NCBI RefSeq assembly: GCF_007829885.1 | Contig: NZ_VIWW01000001.1 | Location: 1,860,001 to 1,924,000, forward strand | Direction of reading: 5' to 3' | Length of the DNA stretch: 64,000 nucleotides | From: Streptomyces brevispora | GTDB taxonomy: Bacteria; Actinomycetota; Actinomycetes; Streptomycetales; Streptomycetaceae | Shown here: positions 26,411 to 35,216 of the stretch, piece by piece | How positions within the stretch are numbered: the stretch's first letter is position 1 | How the letters are laid out: each line of letters opens with the position of its first letter | Made by a program: the position numbers and the translations under genes | Notes under the pieces: model-generated | What the model was told of the DNA's origin: nothing | What the model saw: only the letters and a program-made list of their open reading frames with translations | The model's database searches: none

Positions 26411-27889
26411 TCAGCGGCGGGCGCGACGCATCCGGCGGGACCGGAGCACCAGGGCCCCGCCACCGATCAGGAAGCCGGAGACGGTGAGAACGGGCTGCGG
26501 CACCGGTACGGAGATGCCGGTCCTGGCCAGCTCCGGGACCCCGGCGGGGTCGCGGCCCGGTGCGACGGGGCGCGGGGTGCCGGTGGCTGCGCCGCTGGGA
26601 CGGGGACTGAGCCGGGCCCCGCCGGGGAGGAGGCCGTCGAGGGGGCGGCCGGGCTCCTTCCCCGTGCCGTCGCTCTCCCTGCCGGTGCCGTCGGTCTCGC
26701 GGCCCGCGCCGACCTCGCCGGTGCCGTCGGTCCTGCTGCCGGTGCCCTCGGTGTCGTTGCCGTTGCCGGTGCCGTCGTTTCCGGTGCCGGTGCCGGTGCC
26801 GTCGGTCCCCTTGCCGGTGCCGTCGCTTCCGGTGCCGGTGCCATCAGTCCTTTTGCCGGTGCCGTCCTCGCCAGTGCCGGTGCCGTCAGTCCTTTTGCCG
26901 GTGCCGTCGGTCTCGCGGCCCGCGCCGACCTCGCCCGTGCCGTCGGGCCTGTTGCGGGTCCCGTCGGTCTCGTTGCCGGTCTCGTCGGTCCTGTTGCGGG
27001 TTCCGTCGGTCTCGTTGCCGGTCCCGTCGCTGTCCCTGTCCTCTCCTGTGCCGTCCTCGACCACGGTGAACGGATAGCTGTCGGACTCGCCGACCCACTC
27101 ACCGTCGCCGCCCTCCGGTGATGCGCCGCCGTCGCTCGTGCCGTTCGCCGGGAGCTTCCGCTGGACGATCGCGGCGTTGGCGGTGATCCGGCCGGGGCTG
27201 GTGTCGGAGGTGAACCCGAGCCGGACCTGGACGGTGACCGTCTGACCGGCGGGCACGGTGAAGCCCGCGAAGGAGTCGTCACCGACTCCGCCGAAGACAC
27301 CGATGTGTTCGTCCCGGTCGGTCCTCTCCCAGGTGACGCGGTGCTCCACGTCCGGATGCGCGCGCTCGGAGAACTTCAGCTGGATCTGGTCCGAGGTCAG
27401 CTTGCGGTCGTCGTCCGTGAGGACCAGGACCGGGTGGATGGACCGGCAGGTCTGTGACGTGGTGTTGGTGAGGTCGAGGAACCAGGTGCCGTAGCCGCCG
27501 CCGGAGGCGTAGGTGTCGGGGCCGCCGTGGATCCGGGTGCCGATCGGGAATTCGGCCGCCTCCGGGTCACCGCAGGCGGGCTGCTGGTCGGCGGTGACGG
27601 CGAGCCGCGCGGACGCCGCCGACGCCGAGGTGGGCGGGGCGGCCGGTGCCGAGGCCGATGCGCCGGTCGGTTCGGCGGCCGGTGCGGCCGCCGGATTGCG
27701 CTGTGGCCCGGCGGACGCGCTCGCCGGGCCGCCGAGCACGACGGCGGGAACGACACTCGCCGCGGCCAGCCCGAGCACGAGTCCGTGCCGGGGCCGGCCG
27801 GTGACCGGGGCCGACGGCGCGGGGGCTTCCGGGGGTGCGGGAGGCACGGGGGGCGGTGTGGGGGGCACGGAGGGCTGTGCGGGGGGCAT
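26411..27889 (-). CDS. LAXTG-anchored surface protein with Asp-Gly-Thr-Gly repeats
   Basis: A 492-residue cell-wall-anchored protein. A Pro-rich start and a hydrophobic signal helix (HGLVLGLAAASVVPAVVLGG, about residues 35-54) precede an Ala/Pro linker and a folded domain (about 95-260, ACGDPEAAEFPIGTR to AIVQRKL). A region of short DGTG-type repeats (about 275-415) is the stalk. The C-terminus has the sorting signal LARTG, a hydrophobic helix and RSRRMRRARR. LAXTG is the motif used by class E sortases, one of which is encoded at 35217. The repeats make 26690-27050 a coding minisatellite prone to length change. The start at 27889 is tentative; an in-frame GTG lies upstream. Confidence 0.82.
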   Translation of the reverse strand: MPPAQPSVPPTPPPVPPAPPEAPAPSAPVTGRPRHGLVLGLAAASVVPAVVLGGPASASAGPQRNPAAAPAAEPTGASASAPAAPPTSASAASARLAVTADQQPACGDPEAAEFPIGTRIHGGPDTYASGGGYGTWFLDLTNTTSQTCRSIHPVLVLTDDDRKLTSDQIQLKFSERAHPDVEHRVTWERTDRDEHIGVFGGVGDDSFAGFTVPAGQTVTVQVRLGFTSDTSPGRITANAAIVQRKLPANGTSDGGASPEGGDGEWVGESDSYPFTVVEDGTGEDRDSDGTGNETDGTRNRTDETGNETDGTRNRPDGTGEVGAGRETDGTGKRTDGTGTGEDGTGKRTDGTGTGSDGTGKGTDGTGTGTGNDGTGNGNDTEGTGSRTDGTGEVGAGRETDGTGRESDGTGKEPGRPLDGLLPGGARLSPRPSGAATGTPRPVAPGRDPAGVPELARTGISVPVPQPVLTVSGFLIGGGALVLRSRRMRRARR

Positions 27890-28037
27890 CGGGGCGGCCT
27901 TCGCTGCTCGCGGAATCGGTCGGCTCGCCCCGGACCCGGAGTTCACCGGTATGAAACCGCGACGCTGCCACGCACCCGGGGCGCCCCCGCGCAGACATGC
28001 CGCAGGGCCGCCCGGCCGGCCGCCGGTATCCCCTCGA

Positions 28038-29231
28038 TCAGTCGAGCCGGGACGGGGGCGGGACGGCCGGGCCGGGCTCCCGGCCCGGGTCCGGGTCCGG
28101 GGCGCTCTCGCCGTCCCGTCCGGGGGCCACACCGTCAAGGCCGCCGACGCGGCCGAACAGCGGGGCGAGGACCAGTTGCGCAGCCCCTTCGGCGACCGGC
28201 CGGTCGCCTCCCCCGGCGGCGACGTCCGGTACCGGCACCCCGCCGATGCCCTCGCGCCTGGCCCGCTCGTCGAGCACGGCGCGTACCCCTCGGACGTACG
28301 CGTCGGGGTCGGCGGCGACGGTACGTCCGCCCAGCACCACCCGGTCGATGCCCAGCAGCCCGACCAGATTGGCGGCGCCGGTACCGAGCACCCGCGCGGC
28401 CTCGGCGACATCGCCGCGGGCGACGGCCGCCAGGCAGAGCGCCTCGATGCAGCCACGTCCGCCGCAGCCGCACCGCACCCCGTCCAACTGGACGGTCTGA
28501 TGGCCGAACTCACCGGCTCCGGTACGGGCACCGCGGTGCAGCACCCCACCGAGCACCAGCCCCGCGCCGAGCCCGGTCCCGAGGTGGAGATACGCGAAGT
28601 CGCCCGGAACCGCCGCCTGGAGGGCGAACCCGAGGGCCGCGGCGTTGGTGTCCTTGTCGATGACGACGGGCAGCCCGGTCCGCGCGGCGAGGGCGTCCCC
28701 GAGCCGGTACCCGTCCCACTGCGGGAACCCGGTGACGCGGTGCAGCACCCCGCCCCGGTGGTCGAGCGGCCCCGGCACCGCGGCCCCCACGCCGAGCACC
28801 GGCCGCGAGCCGTCGCCGCGCACGGCGGCGACCGCCCCGGCCGCCGCCGTGACCACCTCGTCGGCCGGGGCGCCGAAGTCCAGCGGAGCCGTGCGGCTCG
28901 CGACCACGGCGCCCGCGAGGTCGACGAGCACCACGGTCAGCCCGTCGCGGTCCAGGTGCAGCCCCACCGCGTGCCCGGCGTCCGGCACCAGCCGGAGCAC
29001 GGTCCGGGGCTTGCCGCCCGTGGAGGCGCGGTGACCGGCCTCGGCCGCCAGGCCCTCGGCCCGCAGCCGGGCGGTGATCTTGCTGACGGCCTGCGGGGTG
29101 AGCCCCGTCCGCTCGGCGAGTTCGAGCCGGCTGATCCCGCGCTGGCCCGCGACCCGCAGCAGATCCAGCACGAGCGCCGCGTTGTGGCTGCGCAGCGTCG
29201 GCAGGTTGGCTCCGCTGTTACTTCTGTTCAC
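28038..29231 (-). CDS. ROK-family transcriptional repressor
   Basis: A 397-residue NagC/Mlc-type regulator. An N-terminal winged HTH (about residues 15-75, SRLELAERTGLTPQAVSKITARLRAEGL) is fused to a sugar-kinase-like ROK domain. It includes DKDTNAAALG, LHLGTGLGAGLVLGG, GEFGHQTV and the zinc motif CGCGGRGCIEAL. The C-terminal ~60 residues are Asp/Pro/Gly-rich. The GTG at 29231 lies 24 bases from a perfect operator shared with the divergent dehydrogenase gene, so it probably represses itself and that operon until a sugar or sugar phosphate binds. Confidence 0.92.
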   Translation of the reverse strand: MNRSNSGANLPTLRSHNAALVLDLLRVAGQRGISRLELAERTGLTPQAVSKITARLRAEGLAAEAGHRASTGGKPRTVLRLVPDAGHAVGLHLDRDGLTVVLVDLAGAVVASRTAPLDFGAPADEVVTAAAGAVAAVRGDGSRPVLGVGAAVPGPLDHRGGVLHRVTGFPQWDGYRLGDALAARTGLPVVIDKDTNAAALGFALQAAVPGDFAYLHLGTGLGAGLVLGGVLHRGARTGAGEFGHQTVQLDGVRCGCGGRGCIEALCLAAVARGDVAEAARVLGTGAANLVGLLGIDRVVLGGRTVAADPDAYVRGVRAVLDERARREGIGGVPVPDVAAGGGDRPVAEGAAQLVLAPLFGRVGGLDGVAPGRDGESAPDPDPGREPGPAVPPPSRLD

Positions 29232-29254
29232 AGAACCATTGTCGCTGCCGCTTG

Positions 29255-29281
29255 CACTTTGGCAACAGCGTTGCCAAAGTG
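29255..29281. promoter_or_regulatory. Perfect inverted-repeat operator between ROK repressor and MocA genes
   Basis: Twelve-base arms CACTTTGGCAAC (29255-29266) and GTTGCCAAAGTG (29270-29281) with a three-base spacer. The site lies between divergent starts at 29231 and 29288 and probably overlaps both promoters. It is the expected binding site of the ROK protein. Confidence 0.8.
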
Positions 29282-29287
29282 GAACGC

Positions 29288-30433
29288 ATGACTGCCCACG
29301 CGACTCACGAGCCCTCCGGAACGTCCGGGACCCCGCTGCGCGTCGGACTCGTCGGCTACGGCCTGGCGGGTTCCGTCTTCCACGCCCCGCTGATCGCCGC
29401 GACCGACGGCCTCGTCCTGGACACGGTCGTCACGTCGAACGAGGAACGGCGGGAGCAGGCCCGTGCCGAATTCCCCGGCGTACGGTTCGCCGCCTCGCCG
29501 GAGGAGCTGTGGCAGCGCGCGGACGAACTCAACCTGATCGTGATCGCTTCGCCGAACAGGACCCATGTCCCGATCGCCGCCGCCGCGATCAAGGCCGGTC
29601 TGTCGGTGGTCGTGGACAAGCCGATCGCCGGTACGGCGGCCGAGGCGCGGGAGCTGGCGGCGCTGGCCGAGGAGCACGGGGTGCTGCTCTCGGTCTTCCA
29701 GAACCGCCGCTGGGACAACGACTTCCTCACTCTGCGCTCGCTGGTCGCGGACGGCGGGCTGGGCGAGGTGCAGCGCTTCGAGTCCCGCTTCGAGCGGTGG
29801 CGCCCGCTGCCGAAGGGCGGCTGGCGCGAGTCGGGCGATCCGCAGGAGATCGGCGGGCTGCTGTTCGACCTGGGCAGCCACGTCGTCGACCAGGCGCTGG
29901 TCCTGTTCGGTCCGGCGGTGCGGGTGTACGCGGAGTCGGACGTGCGCCGGCCGGGTGTGGCGGTCGACGACGACACGTTCCTGGCGATCACGCACGGAGG
30001 CGGGGTCCGCTCGCACCTGTACATGAGCGCGACGACGGCCCAGCTCGGCCCGCGTTTCCGGGTGCTCGGCTCGACCGCCGGCTATGTGAAGTACGGCCTC
30101 GATCCCCAGGAGGCCGCCCTGCGCGAGGGCGTACGCCCGTCGGCGGACGAGCCGTGGGGCGAGGAGGCCGAGGAGCTGTGGGGCCGGCTCGGCGCGGGCG
30201 AGTCCCCGCTGACGGGCGGCGGCACCCCGGTCCGTACGCTGCCGGGCGACTACCCCGCGTACTACGCGGCGGTCACCGACGCGCTGCGCGGAAAGGGTGA
30301 GAATCCGGTGACCGCTCTCCAGGCCGCCGCGACCCTGGACGTCCTGGAGGCCGCCCGCCGCTCGGCCCGCGAGGGCGTCACCGTAACCCTGCCCACGACC
30401 CCCGGACACCCCACCGAGGAGCAGCCCGAATGA
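29288..30433 (+). CDS. Gfo/Idh/MocA-family oxidoreductase
   Basis: A 381-residue NAD(P)-dependent dehydrogenase acting on a sugar or cyclitol. The Rossmann loop is VGLVGYGLAGSVFHAPL (about residues 19-35), and the substrate-domain motif is VVDKPIAGTAAEA, with the family Lys in DKP. The C-terminal GFO_IDH_MocA_C domain begins near GEVQRFESRFERW. The ATG at 29288 is chosen because the upstream ATG (29252) would lie inside the operator. Repression by the divergent ROK protein and co-transcription with the following UPF0303 gene (ATGA overlap) are likely. Confidence 0.92.
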   Translation: MTAHATHEPSGTSGTPLRVGLVGYGLAGSVFHAPLIAATDGLVLDTVVTSNEERREQARAEFPGVRFAASPEELWQRADELNLIVIASPNRTHVPIAAAAIKAGLSVVVDKPIAGTAAEARELAALAEEHGVLLSVFQNRRWDNDFLTLRSLVADGGLGEVQRFESRFERWRPLPKGGWRESGDPQEIGGLLFDLGSHVVDQALVLFGPAVRVYAESDVRRPGVAVDDDTFLAITHGGGVRSHLYMSATTAQLGPRFRVLGSTAGYVKYGLDPQEAALREGVRPSADEPWGEEAEELWGRLGAGESPLTGGGTPVRTLPGDYPAYYAAVTDALRGKGENPVTALQAAATLDVLEAARRSAREGVTVTLPTTPGHPTEEQPE

Positions 30434-30909
30434 ACCCCACCGCTCCGACCATCTCCGAGCTGATCGCGCAGGAGCGCAGGCTGACGCTGCCGCATTTCAG
30501 TTACGACGACGCGTACGCGCTCGGCGGCCTGCTCGTCTCCCTGGCCCGGGAGCGACACGCACCGGTCGCGATCGACATCCGGCGCGGGGCGCAGCAGTTG
30601 TTCCATGCCGCGCTGCCGGGTTCGAGCGCGGACAACGACGCCTGGATCGACCGCAAGCGCAGAGTCGTCGAACGGTACGGCGAGAGCTCGTACCTCGTCG
30701 GAACCCGGTTCCGGGCCAAGGGGACGACGTTCGACGACGCCTCGCGGCTGAGCCCGGGCACGTATGCCGCGCACGGCGGCTCGTTCCCGATCTCGGTCGA
30801 GGGTGCGGGCGTCATCGGCTCGGTGACGGTCTCGGGCCTGCCCCAGGCGGAGGACCACGCGCTGGTGGTCGAGGCGCTGGAACAGTTCGCGACGACGATC
30901 AGCGCCTGA
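30430..30909 (+). CDS. UPF0303 / GlcG-HbpS-type heme-degrading domain protein
   Basis: A 159-residue small cytoplasmic protein of the GlcG/HbpS fold (UPF0303). The pattern LTLPHFSYDDAYALGGLLVSLARE and the C-terminal GGSFPIS...VIGSVTVSGLPQAEDHALVVEAL are typical. Family members are annotated as heme-degrading or corrinoid-binding, but the function is poorly known. It overlaps the MocA gene by four bases, so it likely acts in the same sugar-oxidation step. It is followed by a clear intrinsic terminator. Confidence 0.85.
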   Translation: MNPTAPTISELIAQERRLTLPHFSYDDAYALGGLLVSLARERHAPVAIDIRRGAQQLFHAALPGSSADNDAWIDRKRRVVERYGESSYLVGTRFRAKGTTFDDASRLSPGTYAAHGGSFPISVEGAGVIGSVTVSGLPQAEDHALVVEALEQFATTISA

Positions 30910-30914
30910 CGTCC

Positions 30915-30965
30915 CGGAGGGGTGGGCCGACTGCCACGAACAGCACCCACCCCTCCGATCTTTTG
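30915..30965 (+). terminator. Intrinsic terminator after UPF0303 gene
   Basis: A perfect 12-base stem (CGGAGGGGTGGG at 30915-30926, CCCACCCCTCCG at 30946-30957) followed by ATCTTTTG, six bases after the stop codon. Confidence 0.85.
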
Positions 30966-31038
30966 CCTTAAGCCCGTCCGGCGCTTGAGGGCAAAGCGGC
31001 CCCGGGGCGCACCCGGTCCGACCGCCCGGCCCGCGCCG

Positions 31039-31899
31039 CTACGCCCCCTTCAGCTCCTGCCGCTGCCGCCCCAGCCCGGCGATCTCCAGCTCCACGACGT
31101 CCCCGGCCCGGAGGTACGGCTTGGGCTCGGGCTGTCCCAGCGCGACGCCCGCCGGCGTCCCGGTGTTGATCACGTCGCCCGGGTACAGCGTCATGAAGTG
31201 GCTCAGGTAGCGCACCACCTCACCGACCGGGAAGATCTGGTCGGCCGTCGTGCCGTCCTGCTTCAGCTCGCCGTTGACCCAGAGCTTCATCGGCAGTGCC
31301 TGCGGGTCGGCCACCTCGTCGGCCGTCACCAGCCACGGCCCCAGCGGGTTGAACGTCTCGCAGTTCTTGCCCTTGTCCCAGGTGCCGCCGCGCTCGATCT
31401 GGAACTCCCGCTCGGAGACGTCGTGCGCGACCGCGTATCCGGCGACGTGCGCGAGCCCCTCCTCTGCGGAGTCCAGGTACCGGGCGGTGCGCCCGATGAC
31501 GACCGCGAGTTCGACCTCCCAGTCGGTCTTCTCGCTGCCGCGCGGCACGAGCACCGTGTCCTGGGGCCCGACGACGGTGTCCGGCGCCTTGAAGAACAGG
31601 ATCGGCTCACCCGGGATCCGGGCGCCGGTCTCCGCGGCGTGGTCGTGGTAGTTCAGCCCGATGCACACGATCTTGCCGATCCGGGCGAGCGGCGGACCCA
31701 CCCGCAGTCCCTCGGCGTCGAGCACCGGCAGTTCGCCGGGTGCGGCCGCGGCGGCCCGGACCCGGGCCAGCGCGTCCTCGTCGGCGAGCAGCGCGCTGTC
31801 GATGTCGGTGACGACTCCCGACAGGTCGCGCAGGGTTCCGTCCTCGTCCAGCAGCGCCGGTCGTTCCGCGCCTGCCGTACCCACACGAAGCAGCTTCAA
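31039..31899 (-). CDS. Fumarylacetoacetate hydrolase family protein
   Basis: A 286-residue FAH-superfamily enzyme that hydrolyses or decarboxylates/isomerises a beta-diketo acid. The catalytic domain (about residues 75-286) has IGLNYHDHAAE, PILFFKAPDTVVGP, metal ligands in DWEVELAVVIG and the loop TGTPAGVALG. The start is TTG at 31899, preceded by GGGGAGA; this gives the usual family length, whereas the ATG frame at 31974 lacks a ribosome site. It stands alone between a terminator and the YidC gene. Confidence 0.9.
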   Translation of the reverse strand: MKLLRVGTAGAERPALLDEDGTLRDLSGVVTDIDSALLADEDALARVRAAAAAPGELPVLDAEGLRVGPPLARIGKIVCIGLNYHDHAAETGARIPGEPILFFKAPDTVVGPQDTVLVPRGSEKTDWEVELAVVIGRTARYLDSAEEGLAHVAGYAVAHDVSEREFQIERGGTWDKGKNCETFNPLGPWLVTADEVADPQALPMKLWVNGELKQDGTTADQIFPVGEVVRYLSHFMTLYPGDVINTGTPAGVALGQPEPKPYLRAGDVVELEIAGLGRQRQELKGA

Positions 31900-32035
31900 C
31901 GGTCTGTCTCCCCTTGGTCGAGATCGGGCCCGTCGGATGGGTTGCGGCCATCGCAGGCTTGTCCGATCCTCCAAGACATCCGATCACTCTGCAAGGCCCT
32001 GTTCACGCACTGGACCGGCGCACCCGTGTCCGCGG

Positions 32036-32806
32036 TCACGCCGCGGTGGCCACGGCAGCGCCCGCGGCCGGCAGGTCGCGGTACAGGTAGGCCCGCTCGA
32101 CCGCGGTCCAGGTGGTGCTGGTGACGACGTACAGCGCGGCGGCCAGCGGCACGAAGGCGACGGTGAAGAGGGTGAAGAAGGACATCAGCGGCATCACCTT
32201 CGTCATGGCCCCCATGCCCGGGACCGGCTGTCCGTCGGGGCCGGTGGCCGGGGTGACGGGGTGGGCGGCCATCTGCCGCTTCGTCCGCCCGTAGTTGAAC
32301 GTGGCGACCGCGGCGACGATCACGAACAGTCCCAGGTACACGATGCCCTGCGCCCCGAACATCCCGCCGTGCGCGATCGCGTCGTGCCAGCGCTCCCCGA
32401 GCGGGGCGCCGAAGAGCTGGTGGCCGAGGAGTTCGTTGGGGTCGTTGCCGATCTTCTGGCTGGAGAAGACGTGGTAGAGCAGGAAGAAGGCGGGCATCTG
32501 GAGCAGGCTGGGCAGGCAGCCGGAGAGCGGCGAGACCTTCTCCTCCTTGTGCAGCTCCATGAGCGCCTTCTGCATCCGCTCGGGGTTCTTGCCGTGCTTC
32601 CTGCGCAGTTCGGCGATCTGCGGCTGGAGTCGGCGCTGCGCCTTCTGCCCGCGTGCGGCGGCCCGCGACAGGGGGTGCACGGCGAGCCGTACGAGCGCGG
32701 TGAACAGCACGATCGCGGCGGCGGTGGACGCGGTCTGGAAGAACGGGTGGAGCAGGTCGGCCAAGGCGCCGACCAGGCTGGCGAAAGCGGACATGAAGGC
32801 GGACAT
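32036..32806 (-). CDS. YidC/Oxa1 family membrane-protein insertase (paralogue)
   Basis: A 256-residue membrane insertase. Five hydrophobic segments are visible, with the conserved groove Arg in LVRLAVHPLSRAAARG (about residue 40), a basic cytoplasmic loop (RRLQPQIAELRRKHGKNPERMQKALMELHKEEKVSPLSGCLPSLLQMP), and the TM3-5 part. It lacks the long C-terminal tail of the main YidC, so it is likely a second copy. The ATG has GGAGGG seven bases upstream. The preceding same-strand gene encodes a DUF6412 membrane protein, an association that suggests a common operon. Confidence 0.9.
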   Translation of the reverse strand: MSAFMSAFASLVGALADLLHPFFQTASTAAAIVLFTALVRLAVHPLSRAAARGQKAQRRLQPQIAELRRKHGKNPERMQKALMELHKEEKVSPLSGCLPSLLQMPAFFLLYHVFSSQKIGNDPNELLGHQLFGAPLGERWHDAIAHGGMFGAQGIVYLGLFVIVAAVATFNYGRTKRQMAAHPVTPATGPDGQPVPGMGAMTKVMPLMSFFTLFTVAFVPLAAALYVVTSTTWTAVERAYLYRDLPAAGAAVATAA

Positions 32807-32931
32807 GGATGAGCCCTCCGGGGTCTCGTCGTGCCGGGAAGTGGATCAGCTTCGGCATGACGATCCGCGCGGGGCGCCCGCGTACGCACACACGGTGTGC
32901 GCACCTGGACGAAGGAGGAAGAAGGGGAGCC

Positions 32932-33267
32932 CTACGCGGCCGTCAGGAGAGCACGGCCGGGGGCTCGGGGGCGGCTTCGCCCCTTGGCGTCGGGGTCGCG
33001 TTGCGGCAGGAACGCGGTGCGTTTCTCCCGGTCGCGCATGGCGGTACGGACCCGGGTGCGGGGCACCGGGGCGGCGCAGCGGGCGCTGATGACCGAGCAG
33101 GCGACGAGTGCGGTACCGGCTGCCGCGGTGGCGGCGAGCGCGACCGCGGCGGAGAGGCTGCCGCCCTCGGCGAGCAGGACCTCGGTGAGGAAGAAGAGCA
33201 GCAGCCCGGCGGGACGGAGCAGCCGGGTGAGGCAGCCGCGCAAGCGGTTCATGGCACCTGCGCCCAT
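32932..33267 (-). CDS. Small membrane protein, DUF6412-like
   Basis: A 111-residue protein with two hydrophobic segments (GLLLFFLTEVLLA and SLSAAVALAATAAAGTALVACSVISA, about residues 17-55) and a basic cytoplasmic tail (RTRVRTAMRDREKRTAFLPQRDPDAKG). I match it to DUF6412 from memory of its position beside the second YidC; the function is unknown. The ATG at 33267 follows GGGGGAGGA. It is upstream of the YidC gene by about 125 bases in the same direction. Confidence 0.65.
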   Translation of the reverse strand: MGAGAMNRLRGCLTRLLRPAGLLLFFLTEVLLAEGGSLSAAVALAATAAAGTALVACSVISARCAAPVPRTRVRTAMRDREKRTAFLPQRDPDAKGRSRPRAPGRALLTAA

Positions 33268-33280
33268 GGATCCTCCCCCT

Positions 33281-33316
33281 CTCACACTCCTGCGGCCGCT
33301 CACACTCCTGCGGCCG
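33281..33316. repeat. Perfect 18-bp tandem duplication upstream of the DUF6412 gene
   Basis: CTCACACTCCTGCGGCCG occurs twice without a gap (33281-33298 and 33299-33316). It is immediately upstream of the ribosome site on the minus strand and may affect the leader or represent a doubled operator. Confidence 0.85.
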
Positions 33317-33456
33317 CGCCGCGAAGCGGCACTTCAACCTTTAACCGTTATACACGATCGGTCTCGGCCGGCCCCCGGCACGACCGAAGCCGATGGACCA
33401 CCTACGCGACCGGCATCGACGGACCACGTACGCGATTCGTCCTCGTCGGACCGGCC

Positions 33457-34965
33457 TCACCCCGCCACCGCCGCACACGCTTCCTCGTCGTCGATCTCGT
33501 CCCGGGCGAGCACGTCCTCGTCCGGCCGCTCGTCGCGTTCGGGCGGCCCCGCGTACGTCACCGCCAGCGCGACGGCCAGGTTCGCGCCGAGCGCGACGAT
33601 GCCCGCGTTCACGCCCCACACCGGATCGTTCTCCGTGAAGACGAACCCGCACACCACCCCCACCCCGACGACCAGCCCGCTCATCACCCCGCGCAGCGTC
33701 AACCGCCGCCACATCAGTCCGAGCAGCACCATGGGGAGCAGCTGCGCCATCCCCTCGTACGAGATCAGCGAGAGCCGTACGAGGGTGTTCGGCGCGGTGT
33801 ACGTGAGCAGCAGGGCCACGCTCCCCGCGATCACGACGACCACCTGGGCCGCGCCCTTCTGCCGTTGCTCCCAGCGCGGCACGAGCGCGAGCACGCTGCG
33901 TCCCCACATCGTGCCGATGACCAGCATGAAGACGGCCATCGGCACGATCGACGAGAGGGCGGCGGCGACGCCGATGACCCCGACCGACCAGGCCGGCAGC
34001 GAGTCCACGACCAGTTTGAAGAGCGCCAGGTTCGACTCGGCCCCGACGAGCCCGGGCACGACGAACAGGGCCGCCATGCCGAGCAGCATCGGCACGAACA
34101 GCAGCACGTTGTAGGCGGGGAGCCACATCGCGTTGCGCCGCAGCACGTCGGCGCTCGATGCGCCGAGATAGCCGGCGACGGTCGTGGGGAAGATGACGAC
34201 GGTGAGGGAGTTCAGGAACGAGGTGGTGATGAACCAGGCCTGTCCGAGCCCGCTGTCCCCGTGCCCGGGGAAGGTCAGCCACTCGCTCTTCTCCGTGACG
34301 AGCCGGTCGAGGAAGGGCCCGTAGCCGCCGAAGTAGTGCATCGGTACGTAGATGGCGAGGAAGCCCAGGGTGGCGATCACCATCACGTCCTTGAGCACGG
34401 ACACCCACGCGCTGCCGCGCAGCCCGCTCACGACGACGAAGCCGGTGGTGACGGCGAAGGCGATGAAGTAGGCCCAGTTCAGGCTGATGGCGCCGTAGGA
34501 GATGGTCGAGACGACGACGCCCATGCCGGTGATCTGGAGCTGGATGTACGGGAGCAGGAAGACCGTCGCGAGGACGGCGACGAGCGCCCCGAGCCAGGGC
34601 CGCGCGAAGCGGTGCGCGACCATGTCGGTGATCCCGACGAGGCCGTGCCTGCGCGCGTACGCCCAGAGCATGGGCCCGACGACATAGCCGACGGCGTAAC
34701 CGCAGGACATGTACGCCACCACGTAGAGCACCGGTGCCCCGTAGTTGTAGCCCCAGCCCGCGGCGCCGAGATAGCTGAAGCTCGTGTAGCCCTCGCCGGC
34801 CATCAGCACCCAGATGAAGACGGTCCCCAGGCTGCGCCCGCCCACCGACCACTCGGCGAGCCAGCCGCCCCGGCTCCCGCGCCGCCCGCGTACGGCGAAC
34901 AGTCCGAGGGCCACGGTGGCGACCATGAAGACCGCGAAGACGGAGGTCGCGACGGCGGCGTTCAC
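33457..34965 (-). CDS. Sodium:solute symporter (SSS family)
   Basis: A 502-residue transporter with about 13 transmembrane helices. Family motifs are GGRSLGTVFIWVLMAGEGYTSFSYLGAAGWGY (SSS signature region), YVVGPMLWAYARRHGLVGITDMVAHRF, and AALSSIVPMAVFMLVIGTMWGRSV. It likely imports a carboxylate or amino acid with Na+. The GTG start overlaps the stop of the DUF3311 gene (GTGA). The DUF3311-SSS pairing is common in actinobacteria, where the small protein is thought to be an accessory subunit. The C-terminal tail is acidic. Confidence 0.92.
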   Translation of the reverse strand: MNAAVATSVFAVFMVATVALGLFAVRGRRGSRGGWLAEWSVGGRSLGTVFIWVLMAGEGYTSFSYLGAAGWGYNYGAPVLYVVAYMSCGYAVGYVVGPMLWAYARRHGLVGITDMVAHRFARPWLGALVAVLATVFLLPYIQLQITGMGVVVSTISYGAISLNWAYFIAFAVTTGFVVVSGLRGSAWVSVLKDVMVIATLGFLAIYVPMHYFGGYGPFLDRLVTEKSEWLTFPGHGDSGLGQAWFITTSFLNSLTVVIFPTTVAGYLGASSADVLRRNAMWLPAYNVLLFVPMLLGMAALFVVPGLVGAESNLALFKLVVDSLPAWSVGVIGVAAALSSIVPMAVFMLVIGTMWGRSVLALVPRWEQRQKGAAQVVVVIAGSVALLLTYTAPNTLVRLSLISYEGMAQLLPMVLLGLMWRRLTLRGVMSGLVVGVGVVCGFVFTENDPVWGVNAGIVALGANLAVALAVTYAGPPERDERPDEDVLARDEIDDEEACAAVAG

Positions 34966-35150
34966 CGGCGGTCCCCCCGCCGGGTCAGCCAGACGGCGAC
35001 GGGGGTCAGCACCGTCGCCCCGAGCAGCCAGAAGAAGAGGAACGGCAGCCCGAGAACCACAGGACGCACCCGGTTCACCAGCGGCAGCGCCCCCAGGTAC
35101 AGCACGTAGGGAACCAGCAACCACAACAACTGCGGACGTCGTCTGAGCAC
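34962..35150 (-). CDS. DUF3311 family small membrane protein
   Basis: A 62-residue protein with two transmembrane helices (LLWLLVPYVLYLGALPLV and LGLPFLFFWLLGATVLTPVAVWL) and a Arg-rich end. It is coupled to the symporter gene by a four-base overlap. The start chosen is GTG at 35150 with AGGG eight bases before it; an ATG at 35189 would add 13 residues but has no good ribosome site. Confidence 0.85.
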   Translation of the reverse strand: MLRRRPQLLWLLVPYVLYLGALPLVNRVRPVVLGLPFLFFWLLGATVLTPVAVWLTRRGDRR

Positions 35151-35216
35151 GTCAGCGACCCTAGTGAAACCGCCCCCGCCGGACACCATCGCCCCGGCGG
35201 CACTCCCGTGTCCCTC

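Noticed and set aside
33632..33700. Possible CRISPR-like or phage-repeat array anywhere in the island or flanks
   Set aside because: Repeats seen (3632-3691, 33281-33316, 62464-62541) are tandem or inverted without spacers of uniform size; no cas genes are present.
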